Positions 1-6,777 of a stretch of DNA of 23,269 nucleotides are shown in pieces. How positions within the stretch are numbered: the stretch's first letter is position 1; every line of letters starts with the position of its first letter. Location of the stretch: positions 1-23,269 of IMG/VR virus record IMGVR_UViG_3300032116_001341; one strand, written 5' to 3'. The position numbers and the translations under genes were made by a program. The DNA is from a virus. The notes beneath the pieces were generated by a model that saw nothing but the letters and a program-made list of their open reading frames with translations, was not told where the DNA came from and searched no databases.

Positions 1-46
1 TAGTATCGCCATTACTCCAAATCTCTAATGGTTGTATGTTTCTCAT
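1..46 (-). CDS. 5' end of a gene of unknown function, truncated by the window edge
   Basis: An ATG at 44-46 on the minus strand begins MRNIQPLEIWSNGDT and runs off the left edge. It starts one base after the stop codon of the fibre-like gene, so it is surely the next gene of the same leftward operon. Only 15 residues are visible, too few for a function. Its place after the fibre gene suggests a tail or baseplate protein, which is inference from position only. Confidence 0.6.
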   Translation of the reverse strand, partial: MRNIQPLEIWSNGDT

Positions 47-47
47 A

Positions 48-2534
48 TTATAATACTTCTTGATATTCGATTGTTGAACCTGCTCTCAGTGTTAATAAAG
101 CAGCAGTTGAACACCTAACACGAATGGTTACCGTTCCGTTTGCCGTTGGTCGAATCATGCCCTCGCCACTAACAATTCCGTTACTACTCATTGCAGCATT
201 CGTTCCCGCGTCATAAGCAGTACCATTAAAAATCGTTGTAGTAGTTGCGGCATTCGATACGATATAACGATAAGTATTGAATGTTGGTGACGCTGGTCCT
301 GTAATGCTAAATGTAGCAGTTGCAGTAGCAGTGAATGAGAATGTAGCACGCCACTTATATGTCTTATTCGCAGTAACCGCAAAAGACAAATCAGTCACAC
401 TTTCAAAACCAGTTCCGACATTGGTGAATGTTGTTGCCAGTATTGCAGTTTGTGTTGCAACAATAGACAAATCAGTTGCAAGTTGTGATGCACTAATACT
501 ACTAACCGAATTATCTGCATTTACTCTCAAATATCGAATGGCGTTAGGATTGGTTAGAGTAGCAAGGTTAGTACCTACTGTTGTTAGTCCTATGTTGTTT
601 TGCTTACCATTGAACGTAGACCAATCCGCACTACTTAATGCACCACGATTTGACGCTGATGCCGTTGGTAAATTGAAAGTATGAACCGAACCCGCCGAGT
701 TAATTCCGAAATCGGTTCCGGTCGTGCCTGTTGCGAACGTCTGGGTGTTTGCCGTTAATCCGTTCAACGAGCTGAGGCCAATCGCATAAGTTGAATGAAC
801 CTCGCCAATTTTGCCGTCTTCAGTGTAAAGTGTGACAGTCTTGCCGTTTGTGTTTTGAATATCAAACTCAATATATATTCGGTCGGTTGCGAGCGTGATG
901 GTGTTCGGAACCGAAATAGTGAAAGTGTATAAATCAGGCACGTTGCCGTTCGTAATTTGTTCGAGCGGTGACGTTGCTATTAACGTAAACGTTGAACCGT
1001 TGTACGTATAAAGTTTGGCCACTATCTCAGCATTATTCGAACCGCCACCAGTCTCGCTTAAATAAACGTCGATCGTCCAAACGCCCGAGGGAATAATTGT
1101 ATGGTTGGGTGAACCGACGTCAGTAATGAATCGAGCGATCGCGCCAGTGGTCGCCCTTGTGAAATTTGCCGCCGGGCCTGTGTTCGCCGCAGTTCCGAGT
1201 TGATAATAAGGATTGCCGCCAATACTTCCCTGGCTAACATTTCCATTAAAATAGAAAATTTGACCGCCACCACCCCCGGTGCTCGGGAAATTAGCGAGAG
1301 TGCCATCGCCCCTAATATATTGCGAGGTTGTTCCCGCCCCGGAAACCGCGAGGGTTCCCGCTGTGGTAACTGGCGAACCCAAAACAGTAAAGGCGCTTGG
1401 CATTGTCAAACCAACCGACGTAACCGAACCGCCCGCCGCGGGTGTTATTGCTTCCCAATCGCCCGAGCTCGAGTTAAACGCTAGAATCTGGCCGTTGGTT
1501 GGGCTCGGTGTATTAACGTCGCCCAGGTCGTCCAAATTAACCGGAATGGTTGGTTTATTCAATATCTGAGCGACGCCACTAACGGCATTCCAATCCGAAT
1601 TTACTTGAGCCGCGGGAATAGTTGGTAAATTACTCAAGTCGTTGTAATCGCCCGAGGTTGCAACGGCCGCTAAATTTGGCTTATTGAGAATTTCAGCAAC
1701 CCCGCTCACGGCGTCCCAATCGCTGTTAACCTGAGCCGCAGGAATAGTTGGGAATGATTGAACCGCCCCGGTTCCGTCAATGTAATCGCTCGAGGTTCCG
1801 TTAACCGTAACCGCTAATGTTCCCGCTCCGGTAATAGGCGAATTGGCAACTGTAAAACCCGACGGCATCGAAAGTCCCACACTAGAAACCCCGCCGCCGC
1901 CACCGCCACCTGTGGCACTTATTAAAACCGTTCCATTACCTTGATCGACTAGCGTTATGTTTGTCCCTTGCTGTAAATTCAAAATGGACTGAACCGCATT
2001 GTTAACGCCGTTCGTTTTTAAAACCAAACCAACGCCGCCGCCCGAACCTCCAGAACCCGAACCGCCAACAGTCCAATCCGCTGGAATATCGCAAGCGCTC
2101 CAATCCCAAGGAACCGAGAGCGTAATAGCTAGGTTTACGCCTGTCAACGTCTGGCTATATTCCTGAATAAAAACCTCAATAGAAGGCGAGCCCTCGAGCT
2201 CAACCGTTGGCCCGAAAAGAACCAACCCATTTTGTATTTCGGCCACTAAATCCTCGGCCAGTTTAATACAGTCGCTAATTATTTCGCGCTCATATTCAGC
2301 CGGGGTTTCCTTGTCTCGAGGCAAATCGGCAAACGTTACAACGAATGAGTAAAGGCGAGAGCCCGGACGTGGTTCAACCTCAACTGGAAAAACGTGCATC
2401 CAAGGAAACTCCAAACCCTTTTCAATGTCAATAACCGAAGGGTGGCCGTGAGTAAATTGCTTAATTAAGTAATGGCCCGCGGCAAACGCTTTGAACCTCT
2501 CGATTAAAACATTATAACTTATTTGTGTAATCAT
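48..2534 (-). CDS. Tail fibre-like protein with an N-terminal globular domain
   Basis: 828 residues. Residues 1 to about 155 look globular (FAAGHYLIKQFTHGHP, then FPWMHVFPVEV) and resemble small tail or neck proteins of Bacteroidota phages. A Gly/Ser linker (about 156-168) follows, then a low-complexity fibre. Repeated units include IPAAQVNSDW-AVSGVA-ILNKP (two copies, about 265-335), a VGL-MPS-FTV unit followed by GTLAV (two copies), and LSSADWSTFNGKQ near 640, a phrase common in phage fibres. The C-terminal ~150 residues look like a beta-rich head domain that could bind the host. It probably forms a trimeric fibre joined to the tail by its N-terminus. The start codon overlaps the stop of the frameshifted chaperone (ATGA), so it is in the same operon. 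The repeats and Gly-rich linkers are seen directly; receptor binding is inferred. Confidence 0.8.
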   Translation of the reverse strand: MITQISYNVLIERFKAFAAGHYLIKQFTHGHPSVIDIEKGLEFPWMHVFPVEVEPRPGSRLYSFVVTFADLPRDKETPAEYEREIISDCIKLAEDLVAEIQNGLVLFGPTVELEGSPSIEVFIQEYSQTLTGVNLAITLSVPWDWSACDIPADWTVGGSGSGGSGGGVGLVLKTNGVNNAVQSILNLQQGTNITLVDQGNGTVLISATGGGGGGGVSSVGLSMPSGFTVANSPITGAGTLAVTVNGTSSDYIDGTGAVQSFPTIPAAQVNSDWDAVSGVAEILNKPNLAAVATSGDYNDLSNLPTIPAAQVNSDWNAVSGVAQILNKPTIPVNLDDLGDVNTPSPTNGQILAFNSSSGDWEAITPAAGGSVTSVGLTMPSAFTVLGSPVTTAGTLAVSGAGTTSQYIRGDGTLANFPSTGGGGGQIFYFNGNVSQGSIGGNPYYQLGTAANTGPAANFTRATTGAIARFITDVGSPNHTIIPSGVWTIDVYLSETGGGSNNAEIVAKLYTYNGSTFTLIATSPLEQITNGNVPDLYTFTISVPNTITLATDRIYIEFDIQNTNGKTVTLYTEDGKIGEVHSTYAIGLSSLNGLTANTQTFATGTTGTDFGINSAGSVHTFNLPTASASNRGALSSADWSTFNGKQNNIGLTTVGTNLATLTNPNAIRYLRVNADNSVSSISASQLATDLSIVATQTAILATTFTNVGTGFESVTDLSFAVTANKTYKWRATFSFTATATATFSITGPASPTFNTYRYIVSNAATTTTIFNGTAYDAGTNAAMSSNGIVSGEGMIRPTANGTVTIRVRCSTAALLTLRAGSTIEYQEVL

Positions 2535-3285
2535 TTGTATGCTTGTTTCATTATTCGCGCTTGCTCGGCGTTGTAATCTCTCATATAACTTAAATAAACA
2601 AAAATTTCCGTTGCCTGTTTATCCAAAACCTGTTCGTGTTTAGTAATGTCGTTATTGCTTACTGACTGGAGTATGTGATACCAGCCCCATTTTGCGAGTC
2701 CTGAGGGCGTATGATCTCGCTCAGTTCCCTCGTCATCATCTTGTCTAAATAGTCCAGAGAATTGTTCACCAATTCGGCGCCGATACTCGAAAAAAAAACC
2801 AACGCTCCGTTTACTTGCTCGAGAGTTAAACCCATAACCTCTTGCATGTAATCGCTCATTTTTGCCGCGTCATATTTTTGAACGTTGTAAAAGTCACCAA
2901 CTTGTTCCGTAACTGGACGAAATAGGATTGCCATTAAACGCGGGAATTCTTTATAATTAACCTTTCCGTCTTTATGCCAAATAACTTTCGCCAATGAATC
3001 TAAATCGACGTGTTCGCGAAACGTCATGCCGTTAATATCCGGAATAAACCCGAGGCGCTTTCCGTTAATTATTGTCACACGTTCGAATTTACTCGCGCTC
3101 GCATCTATTACTTCCTCGAATAAAGTTATAATTGTTTGAACGCTGTCGGCTTTTAAACTCTCGCAATACTCCCTCGATTTGTTTATTATTACCATTACGC
3201 GCTCAATATCATCAACCGCATTATGATAATCCATGAATTGTTGTAACGTTATTTGCGAGCCATCGCCTGGAATCTTCAGTTTCAT
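2531..3285 (-). CDS. Tail assembly chaperone, long form made by -1 frameshift
   Basis: The reading frame lying -1 to the 208-residue chaperone frame is open from a stop near 2850 down to a TGA at 2531-2533. From its upstream stop to near its end it has no ATG, GTG or TTG; the first Met lies only about 17 codons before the stop. It encodes a well-formed domain: TERDHTPSGLAKWGWYHILQ, then KHEQVLDKQATEIF and VYLSYMRDYNAEQ. The KWGWY...LSY pattern resembles the C-terminal extensions of G/GT-type tail chaperones. Slippage on the poly-U run would join about 163 residues of the short form to about 88 new ones, giving 251 residues. The long form would bind the tape measure while the short form coats it, as in lambda gpG/gpGT. 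The ORF ends in an ATGA overlap with the fibre gene. A sequencing indel could mimic this, but the short frame also makes a plausible full-length protein. Confidence 0.75.
2659..3285 (-). CDS. Tail assembly chaperone, short form (unshifted frame)
   Basis: 208 residues. The N-terminal half (MKLKIPGDGSQITLQQFMDY) holds NGKRLGFIPDINGMTF, then KVIWHKDGKVNYKEFPRLMA and ILFRPVTEQVG, and near 155-165 LEQVNGALVFFSS. This order (surface beta region, FPRLMAILFRP, alpha-helical ALVFF end) is what I know from tail-chaperone proteins of Bacteroidota siphophages. It starts in an ATGA overlap with the HTH gene upstream. Its role would be to keep the tape measure soluble and guide tail-tube polymerisation. 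No tape measure is visible; one would be expected downstream, beyond position 1. Family assignment rests on motif resemblance and the frameshift. Confidence 0.7.
   Translation of the reverse strand: MKLKIPGDGSQITLQQFMDYHNAVDDIERVMVIINKSREYCESLKADSVQTIITLFEEVIDASASKFERVTIINGKRLGFIPDINGMTFREHVDLDSLAKVIWHKDGKVNYKEFPRLMAILFRPVTEQVGDFYNVQKYDAAKMSDYMQEVMGLTLEQVNGALVFFSSIGAELVNNSLDYLDKMMTRELSEIIRPQDSQNGAGITYSSQ
2790..2798 (-). promoter_or_regulatory. Poly-U slippery site for -1 ribosomal frameshifting
   Basis: The plus strand has nine A's here, read as G GUU UUU UUU UCG on the message. In the chaperone frame this is Val-Phe-Phe-Ser. Slipping back one base keeps U-U pairing in both sites (U UUU UUU heptamer) and enters the frame encoding the KWGWY extension. 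I did not find a convincing pseudoknot or hairpin just downstream by eye. Confidence 0.7.
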
Positions 3286-3611
3286 AGATTCGAACTAATT
3301 GTAATTATTGGTTGGTTGTCGGCTCCGGTTAATTCCTGGCGTTCAACGTAACCGCGTTTTTTGCCTTTCGTTTTTAACCTGAAAATAATCGCCGTTATTT
3401 CGCCCGCTTCGACCGCTTCCATTAACTTAACCTCGGCCCGGTCAGTTGCCTTTTCGTCCTCAATTTGAAGCTCGGCCGTTAACTCGAATTGTTTAATGTA
3501 CTTGTCGGCGGTATGCCAATCGCAACCCAGGCGGCGGGCTATTTCGCTAATGTAACCGCCAGAGCCATCGATCGCTTTTTTAACTTCGGACTTTTGGAAA
3601 TTGTAAGCCAT
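3282..3611 (-). CDS. HTH protein resembling small terminase subunits
   Basis: 109 residues. Residues 8-40 form a helix-turn-helix (IDGSGGYISEIARRLGCDWH, then TADKYIKQF). A charged middle (EDEKATDRAEVKLMEAVEAG) follows, then AIIFRLKTKGKKRGYVERQE and a short tail. The E-x-KL...AIIF-LKTKGK-RGYVERQ ending is a pattern I associate with phage small terminases and related DNA-binding proteins. It would recognise the packaging site and hand DNA to the large subunit. Unusually, the large terminase lies on the other strand about 3 kb away. It shares ATGA with the chaperone downstream. It could instead be a regulator. Confidence 0.55.
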   Translation of the reverse strand: MAYNFQKSEVKKAIDGSGGYISEIARRLGCDWHTADKYIKQFELTAELQIEDEKATDRAEVKLMEAVEAGEITAIIFRLKTKGKKRGYVERQELTGADNQPIITISSNL

Positions 3612-3612
3612 G

Positions 3613-3717
3613 TTATTTATTGTTTTTTGTTTCCCTTATTGCGTCAATAGTGCCCCAGATACCGAATGAAATTAGAGCTATTGCCCCAATGTAGTAAAGT
3701 ATTTCAGTAATTTCCAT
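3613..3717 (-). CDS. 34-residue single-span membrane protein
   Basis: A short reading frame, MEITEILYYIGAIALISFGI followed by WGTIDAIRETKNNK. Residues 5-25 are a strongly hydrophobic helix, and the end is charged. It ends just before the ATG of the HTH gene and lies in the leftward operon. I do not recognise it. The clean membrane helix with a basic tail, plus the tight spacing, support a real gene. Confidence 0.55.
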   Translation of the reverse strand: MEITEILYYIGAIALISFGIWGTIDAIRETKNNK

Positions 3718-3795
3718 TTTTCTAATGTGTTAATAACTCTATTTTGCCCGAAAACATTGCTATTTCACCGATGGCTCAACCGCACTTTTTAACAA

Positions 3796-3933
3796 CTATT
3801 TCGACCATTGCGCTTGACAAACGGCGAAGCGTTGCGGTGCGTCCGGGAATTCATCGAGCGTTTTGGCGTCGGCCATACAGCGCGAAATGAATTCGGCTTT
3901 AGTTTCGTTGGGTTGTTTCTCGGGTAACGGCAT
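3796..3933 (-). CDS. 45-residue phage protein with FISRCM...RFAVCQ signature
   Basis: Reads MPLPEKQPNETKAEFISRCM then ADAKTLDEFPDAPQRFAVCQ. The pattern F-I-S-x-C-M ... FPD-x-x-QR-x-AVC is a short module I have seen in phage head regions, often beside or fused to prohead proteases. Here it stands alone between the zinc-binding and membrane proteins, about 19 kb from the XkdF-like protease. The two conserved Cys could bind metal. Function unknown; the conserved motif makes the gene itself likely. Confidence 0.6.
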   Translation of the reverse strand: MPLPEKQPNETKAEFISRCMADAKTLDEFPDAPQRFAVCQAQWSK

Positions 3934-3967
3934 ATTGTTTAGTTATAAAACGGCGATGCGGTTTTTA

Positions 3968-4435
3968 TTACCCCAAATCGTCATCGCTAGCATCCTTAAT
4001 CGCTTTTTTTAAATAGTTAAAAACAACTTTCGCGTTACAACTCGAGCAACCGTAACTCTTGCCAGTCATCTTTGTAAACCAATTTGCGGCCTGTTTAACA
4101 TGTTCCTGAGTATAAACGCCCTGAGTTGGCAACCCCGAAAGGAACTCACGTAATGCGGCCGTTTCGGCGTCGGTTAATTTATAACGGCCCCATTTATTTA
4201 CCGGACAACGAAATAGGGCGAGGTGTGTTTTCATATTCATTTTACAACCGCATAACCGGAGTCGTTTACGGTAATGAGTTATTTCGTTTGCCTTTTCAGC
4301 TTCGGCTAAATCTTCGGCACTAATGCGATCGCCCAAAATCAGGGTTCCACAACTTTTCGTCGGAGCGCGAAAGTGTTTGCATGACTGACATATTTTATAT
4401 CGCTCAGCGGCGATTTGTGGCGGGACTAGAAACAT
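3968..4435 (-). CDS. Zinc-binding phage protein
   Basis: 155 residues. Residues 12-30 hold ERYKICQSCKHF with Cys16, Cys19 and Cys29; residues 60-82 hold LCGCKMNMKTHLALFRCPVN then KW, with Cys62, Cys64 and Cys77. A further CSSC lies at 130-133. The C-x2-C ... CGC-x-M-x-K ... CP-x-x-KW arrangement is a zinc-ribbon type found repeatedly in phages, of unknown function. Its ATG lies inside the end of the sigma-like gene (32-base overlap), implying translational coupling. A nucleic-acid binding or regulatory role alongside the sigma-like factor is possible but is inference. Confidence 0.6.
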   Translation of the reverse strand: MFLVPPQIAAERYKICQSCKHFRAPTKSCGTLILGDRISAEDLAEAEKANEITHYRKRLRLCGCKMNMKTHLALFRCPVNKWGRYKLTDAETAALREFLSGLPTQGVYTQEHVKQAANWFTKMTGKSYGCSSCNAKVVFNYLKKAIKDASDDDLG

Positions 4436-4964
4436 TCTTTTTTATTTTGGAAATTGCGTTTTCGACTAATTTATAAAGGTGCTTAACTGGAATTCCTGTT
4501 TCTTTACTTGCTTGCTTGTAACTGAAATCGTCCAACATATATAACCTCAAAATAACGGCGTCCAACTGTGGCATTAACTGAATATATGCATCTAAATACT
4601 CGTTGTCGATCCTCGAGCCAATCCAAGGCGCAAGAGGTTCGTCCATATGCTTTTCGCTGAGGGTTTCCCAATTACGTGCGAACTTGCCATATTTAACCCC
4701 GAAACGTCCCGAGGAATCAATGAACATTAGGTACAACGAACGGTTAACGTAATAAAACAATTTTCCCTCAGCCGCCAGTTTCTCGGCCTTTTCGCGTTGA
4801 TTCTCGAGTATTTTTAAAAGCGTTTCCGAAAGCAGGTCATCACCTTTTACGCTGTCCCGGGTTAACCCTTTGGCAAACTTGCGCCAGGTCGTGTAATGCC
4901 GCTCCAACTCAATATCGAGAACATTTTTTTTCAACCTTTTGTCAATGTAGCAAAAAACTAACAT
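4404..4964 (-). CDS. Sigma-70-like RNA polymerase sigma factor
   Basis: 186 residues. Residues 40-55 (GDDLLSETLLKILEN) look like sigma region 2.1-2.2, where D-L-x-Q-E is usual. Residues 130-176 (MPQLDAVILRLYMLDDFSYK, then QASKETGIPVKHLYKLVENA and ISKIKK) match the sigma region 4 helix-turn-helix that reads the -35 element. Length fits a compact ECF-like factor. It heads the leftward operon carrying terminase-like and tail genes, directly opposite the early genes. It would therefore be well placed to direct host RNA polymerase to late promoters. The ATG at 4964 touches the rightward promoter's -7 box, so the two directions may interfere. Region 4 is the stronger match; region 2 is weaker. Confidence 0.65.
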   Translation of the reverse strand: MLVFCYIDKRLKKNVLDIELERHYTTWRKFAKGLTRDSVKGDDLLSETLLKILENQREKAEKLAAEGKLFYYVNRSLYLMFIDSSGRFGVKYGKFARNWETLSEKHMDEPLAPWIGSRIDNEYLDAYIQLMPQLDAVILRLYMLDDFSYKQASKETGIPVKHLYKLVENAISKIKKNVSSPATNRR

Positions 4965-4971
4965 ATATTTG
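4938..4971 (+). promoter_or_regulatory. Bacteroidota-type promoter for the rightward early genes
   Basis: TATATTTG at 4964-4971 matches the -7 box TAnnTTTG exactly. TTTG at 4938-4941 lies 22 bases upstream as the -33 box. The start codon at 4997 follows after an A-rich leader. The core ACATATATTTGC occurs again at the other early promoter near 8180. Confidence 0.7.
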
Positions 4972-4976
4972 CGCTA

Positions 4977-5006
4977 CTAATTTAAAACAATTTACAATGG
5001 AACCAA
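4977..5006 (-). promoter_or_regulatory. Possible leftward promoter for the sigma-like operon
   Basis: On the minus strand, TAAATTAG (4984-4977) matches the -7 box with one mismatch. A TTG at 5006-5004 lies 19 bases upstream of it. The implied leader before the ATG at 4964 would be only about 5 bases, so the message would be nearly leaderless. Confidence 0.3.
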
Positions 5007-5275
5007 TTTCAGTTATTAACGAACCGAAACCGCCACAGTTAACTCCGGTTAACGAGTTTCTGTTAATCATTCAAAAGCGGTACAATTCGAGCCCCAACTC
5101 GCTGGCGGCGGCTGGCTATCGCGAGGTTTTAAAAATGGCCGAGAAATTTTTGAGTGCCGAACACGAATGTTTAACCGCCGCCTATTCGGCCGGGTATGAA
5201 ATGGCGTTTAATGAATTAAGAGAAACACTAACAAAAAAACCCGAAAATGAAGCTGAAACAAAGTCCGAAAATTGA
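4997..5275 (+). CDS. Early phage protein of unknown function (92 aa)
   Basis: First gene of the rightward early block, 25 bases after the promoter's -7 box. The N-terminus is proline-rich (INEPKPPQLTPVNEF). The middle is helical (LAAAGYREVLKMAEKFLSAE) and is followed by an alternating stretch, YSAGYEMAFNELRET. The C-terminus is charged and disordered-looking. I do not recognise the family. The end overlaps the next gene by 29 bases. Confidence 0.65.
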   Translation: MEPISVINEPKPPQLTPVNEFLLIIQKRYNSSPNSLAAAGYREVLKMAEKFLSAEHECLTAAYSAGYEMAFNELRETLTKKPENEAETKSEN

Positions 5276-5417
5276 GGAACTCCAGGCGAGGCGTTATGAT
5301 ATTCTCGCGCTTTACCCGCATATTAAAACCGAATTCGTGCGCGGCTTTATGCAACGCAAGCTCGAGAGCGTTAATCGCGATCTTTACACATTAACGAAAA
5401 ATTCAATTTATAAGTGA
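5247..5417 (+). CDS. Small basic protein (56 aa), unknown function
   Basis: Frame MKLKQSPKIEELQARRYDIL then ALYPHIKTEFVRGFMQRKLE, ending NSIYK. It starts inside the previous gene, and its stop overlaps the next start (GTGA), a coupling common in this phage. Predicted mostly helical and basic. Function unknown. Confidence 0.55.
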   Translation: MKLKQSPKIEELQARRYDILALYPHIKTEFVRGFMQRKLESVNRDLYTLTKNSIYK

Positions 5418-5860
5418 TTAAAACCTTAATTATTTGGGGCGGAATGTACTATGCAACGCCAAACTGGATGCAGGAACAGATACCCGAAAGGGTTTTAAAC
5501 CGTTACGAAATTCATTTTTATAAGTATGGCCAACCATTAACATTACAACATAACCCGGAAACAACAGCGTTAATCGGTTTCAGCGCTGGCGGGTTGGACG
5601 TTTTGAAAAATTACCAAACCAATTACGCCCTCGTTGCGCTTATTGATCCAACAACGCAAAAGAAATACGCCGACTTAAATTTTGGAGTTAATACCGTTAT
5701 TGTTTATAACTCGAAAAATTGGGGTAAAATCAACCAAAGTTTAGAAACCGTTGCGAGAAAAATAAACGCTTGTGGCGGGTTGGTTATCAAAAGCGAGTTA
5801 AGTCATTCGGAAATACCAAAACACTTTTTTAACAATTATTTTTATGAAAAAAATCGGTAA
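5414..5860 (+). CDS. Alpha/beta-hydrolase-like protein (148 aa)
   Basis: Starts with GTG overlapping the previous stop. The N-terminal strand MIKTLIIWGG is followed at 52-60 by ALIGFSAGG, a G-x-S-x-G nucleophile elbow (Ser57). Residues 72-80 (ALVALIDPTT) give a strand ending in Asp78. Residues 95-104 (VIVYNSKNWG) form another strand, and ELSHSEIPKHF near 128-138 offers His131 or His137 as the catalytic base. This order of Ser, Asp and His fits a minimal alpha/beta hydrolase, although 148 residues is short for the fold and no cap domain is seen. It has no signal peptide, so it should act in the cytoplasm. Substrate unknown. Confidence 0.55.
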   Translation: MIKTLIIWGGMYYATPNWMQEQIPERVLNRYEIHFYKYGQPLTLQHNPETTALIGFSAGGLDVLKNYQTNYALVALIDPTTQKKYADLNFGVNTVIVYNSKNWGKINQSLETVARKINACGGLVIKSELSHSEIPKHFFNNYFYEKNR

Positions 5861-6101
5861 ATACACGCCTGGCGAAATGAAAATTGTCGAACCTCAGTTA
5901 ATGCTATCCGAGCGCTGGGCAATAAAGTATAACGAGCGGGCCAAAACGAAAACCATTTATTGGTATGAGATAAAACCTCAACTTGTTCGTTTATTCGAAC
6001 CTTATGTTGGTTGGGGTTGCCGCCTAGATTGTTTCAACAATATGGAGTCATTCGATACCTGGCTCGATTACCTTAAAACATTAACACCAAACACGAAATG
6101 A
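5844..6101 (+). CDS. Unknown early protein (85 aa)
   Basis: Overlaps the hydrolase-like gene by 17 bases. The sequence is rich in aromatics (KTIYWYEIKPQLVRLFEPYV then GWGCRLDCFNNMESFDTWLD). This suggests a compact folded domain. No family recognised. It overlaps the next gene in an ATGA. Confidence 0.55.
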   Translation: MKKIGKYTPGEMKIVEPQLMLSERWAIKYNERAKTKTIYWYEIKPQLVRLFEPYVGWGCRLDCFNNMESFDTWLDYLKTLTPNTK

Positions 6102-6283
6102 CAACCGATAAATTAAAACAAATTATTACTGAACACTTCGGAACCCGGGCGCTCTTTTCGGCCCGAATGAAAGTTAGTCGGTTCACGACTTACCGCTGGA
6201 TAAAAGAGCCGGAGCGAATGACGTTAAAAGACCTCGAGAGGCTGAGCGTAATAACAAAGAAACCAATATGTGAACTCTTATGA
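6098..6283 (+). CDS. Small helix-turn-helix DNA-binding protein (61 aa)
   Basis: The whole protein is one HTH unit: LKQIITEHFGTRALFSARM then KVSRFTTYRWIKEPERMTLK, ending DLERLSVITKKPICELL. It resembles Cro/XRE-type domains, with the recognition helix near VSRFTTYRWI and the typical closing helix of such proteins. It probably represses or activates phage promoters. It is coupled by ATGA to both neighbours. Confidence 0.6.
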   Translation: MTTDKLKQIITEHFGTRALFSARMKVSRFTTYRWIKEPERMTLKDLERLSVITKKPICELL

Positions 6284-6777
6284 ACGCCGCCAATAATTTA
6301 CATGAAGCTATGAAATTGGTTCCGTTACGATCGCAAAAGGCCGTTTTAACTATTCTCGGGCCGTATTTCAGCCCCGAAATGTTGGCGGCCGCTGTCGATT
6401 ACGTTGAACGGTTCGAAACGCTCCCAATGGGCCCTGAGGAAATAACCGAAATAATTTTTAAATTGGTGGCCGACATAACTGAAAATACAGCGTTTCGTAA
6501 AAGTAAAACCCGCAAGGTTGAATTTGTTTTTTCTCGGCAACTCGCCATGTTTGCTATTTATTCCGAGGTGGCTCAATATAGTCTTCAAAAAGTTGGTTGT
6601 TTGTTTACGCCAAAATATGACCACGCAACGGTTTTACACGCATGCAAATCAATGGAAGCTCGTTACTCGGCAAATAAGAGCTCGAGGGAAACAATAAACG
6701 CACTGGCCTCGCTTATGGCTGAACATTCGCTTTATAGCTTTCAAAATCGCCTCGAAACAATAAAAGTTATTGCATAA
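6280..6777 (+). CDS. DnaA domain IV-like DNA-binding protein directly before TerL
   Basis: 165 residues. Residues 78-130 (KVEFVFSRQLAMFAIYSEVA, then SLQKVGCLFTPKYDHATVLH and ACKSME) follow the DnaA C-terminal pattern: S-R-Q-x-A-M-F, then SL--VG--F, then DHATVLHACK. In DnaA this part reads the DnaA box. There is no AAA+ ATPase domain. The N-terminal 75 residues are helical and unfamiliar. It ends directly at the ATG of the large terminase, the usual site of a small terminase. It may serve as the DNA-recognition partner in packaging, or as a replication or regulatory protein. The domain resemblance is good; the role is inferred from position. Confidence 0.65.
   Translation: MNAANNLHEAMKLVPLRSQKAVLTILGPYFSPEMLAAAVDYVERFETLPMGPEEITEIIFKLVADITENTAFRKSKTRKVEFVFSRQLAMFAIYSEVAQYSLQKVGCLFTPKYDHATVLHACKSMEARYSANKSSRETINALASLMAEHSLYSFQNRLETIKVIA

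Noticed and set aside
277-684. Plus-strand frame of 135 codons inside the fibre gene
   Set aside because: Antisense to the fibre gene, in Gly/Ala/Thr/Val-rich sequence that naturally leaves the opposite strand open; composition is not that of an independent protein.
3947-3965. Imperfect inverted repeat AAAACGGC-GAT-GCGGTTTT
   Set aside because: One central mismatch and a three-base loop, overlapping nothing else of note; too weak to call a terminator.
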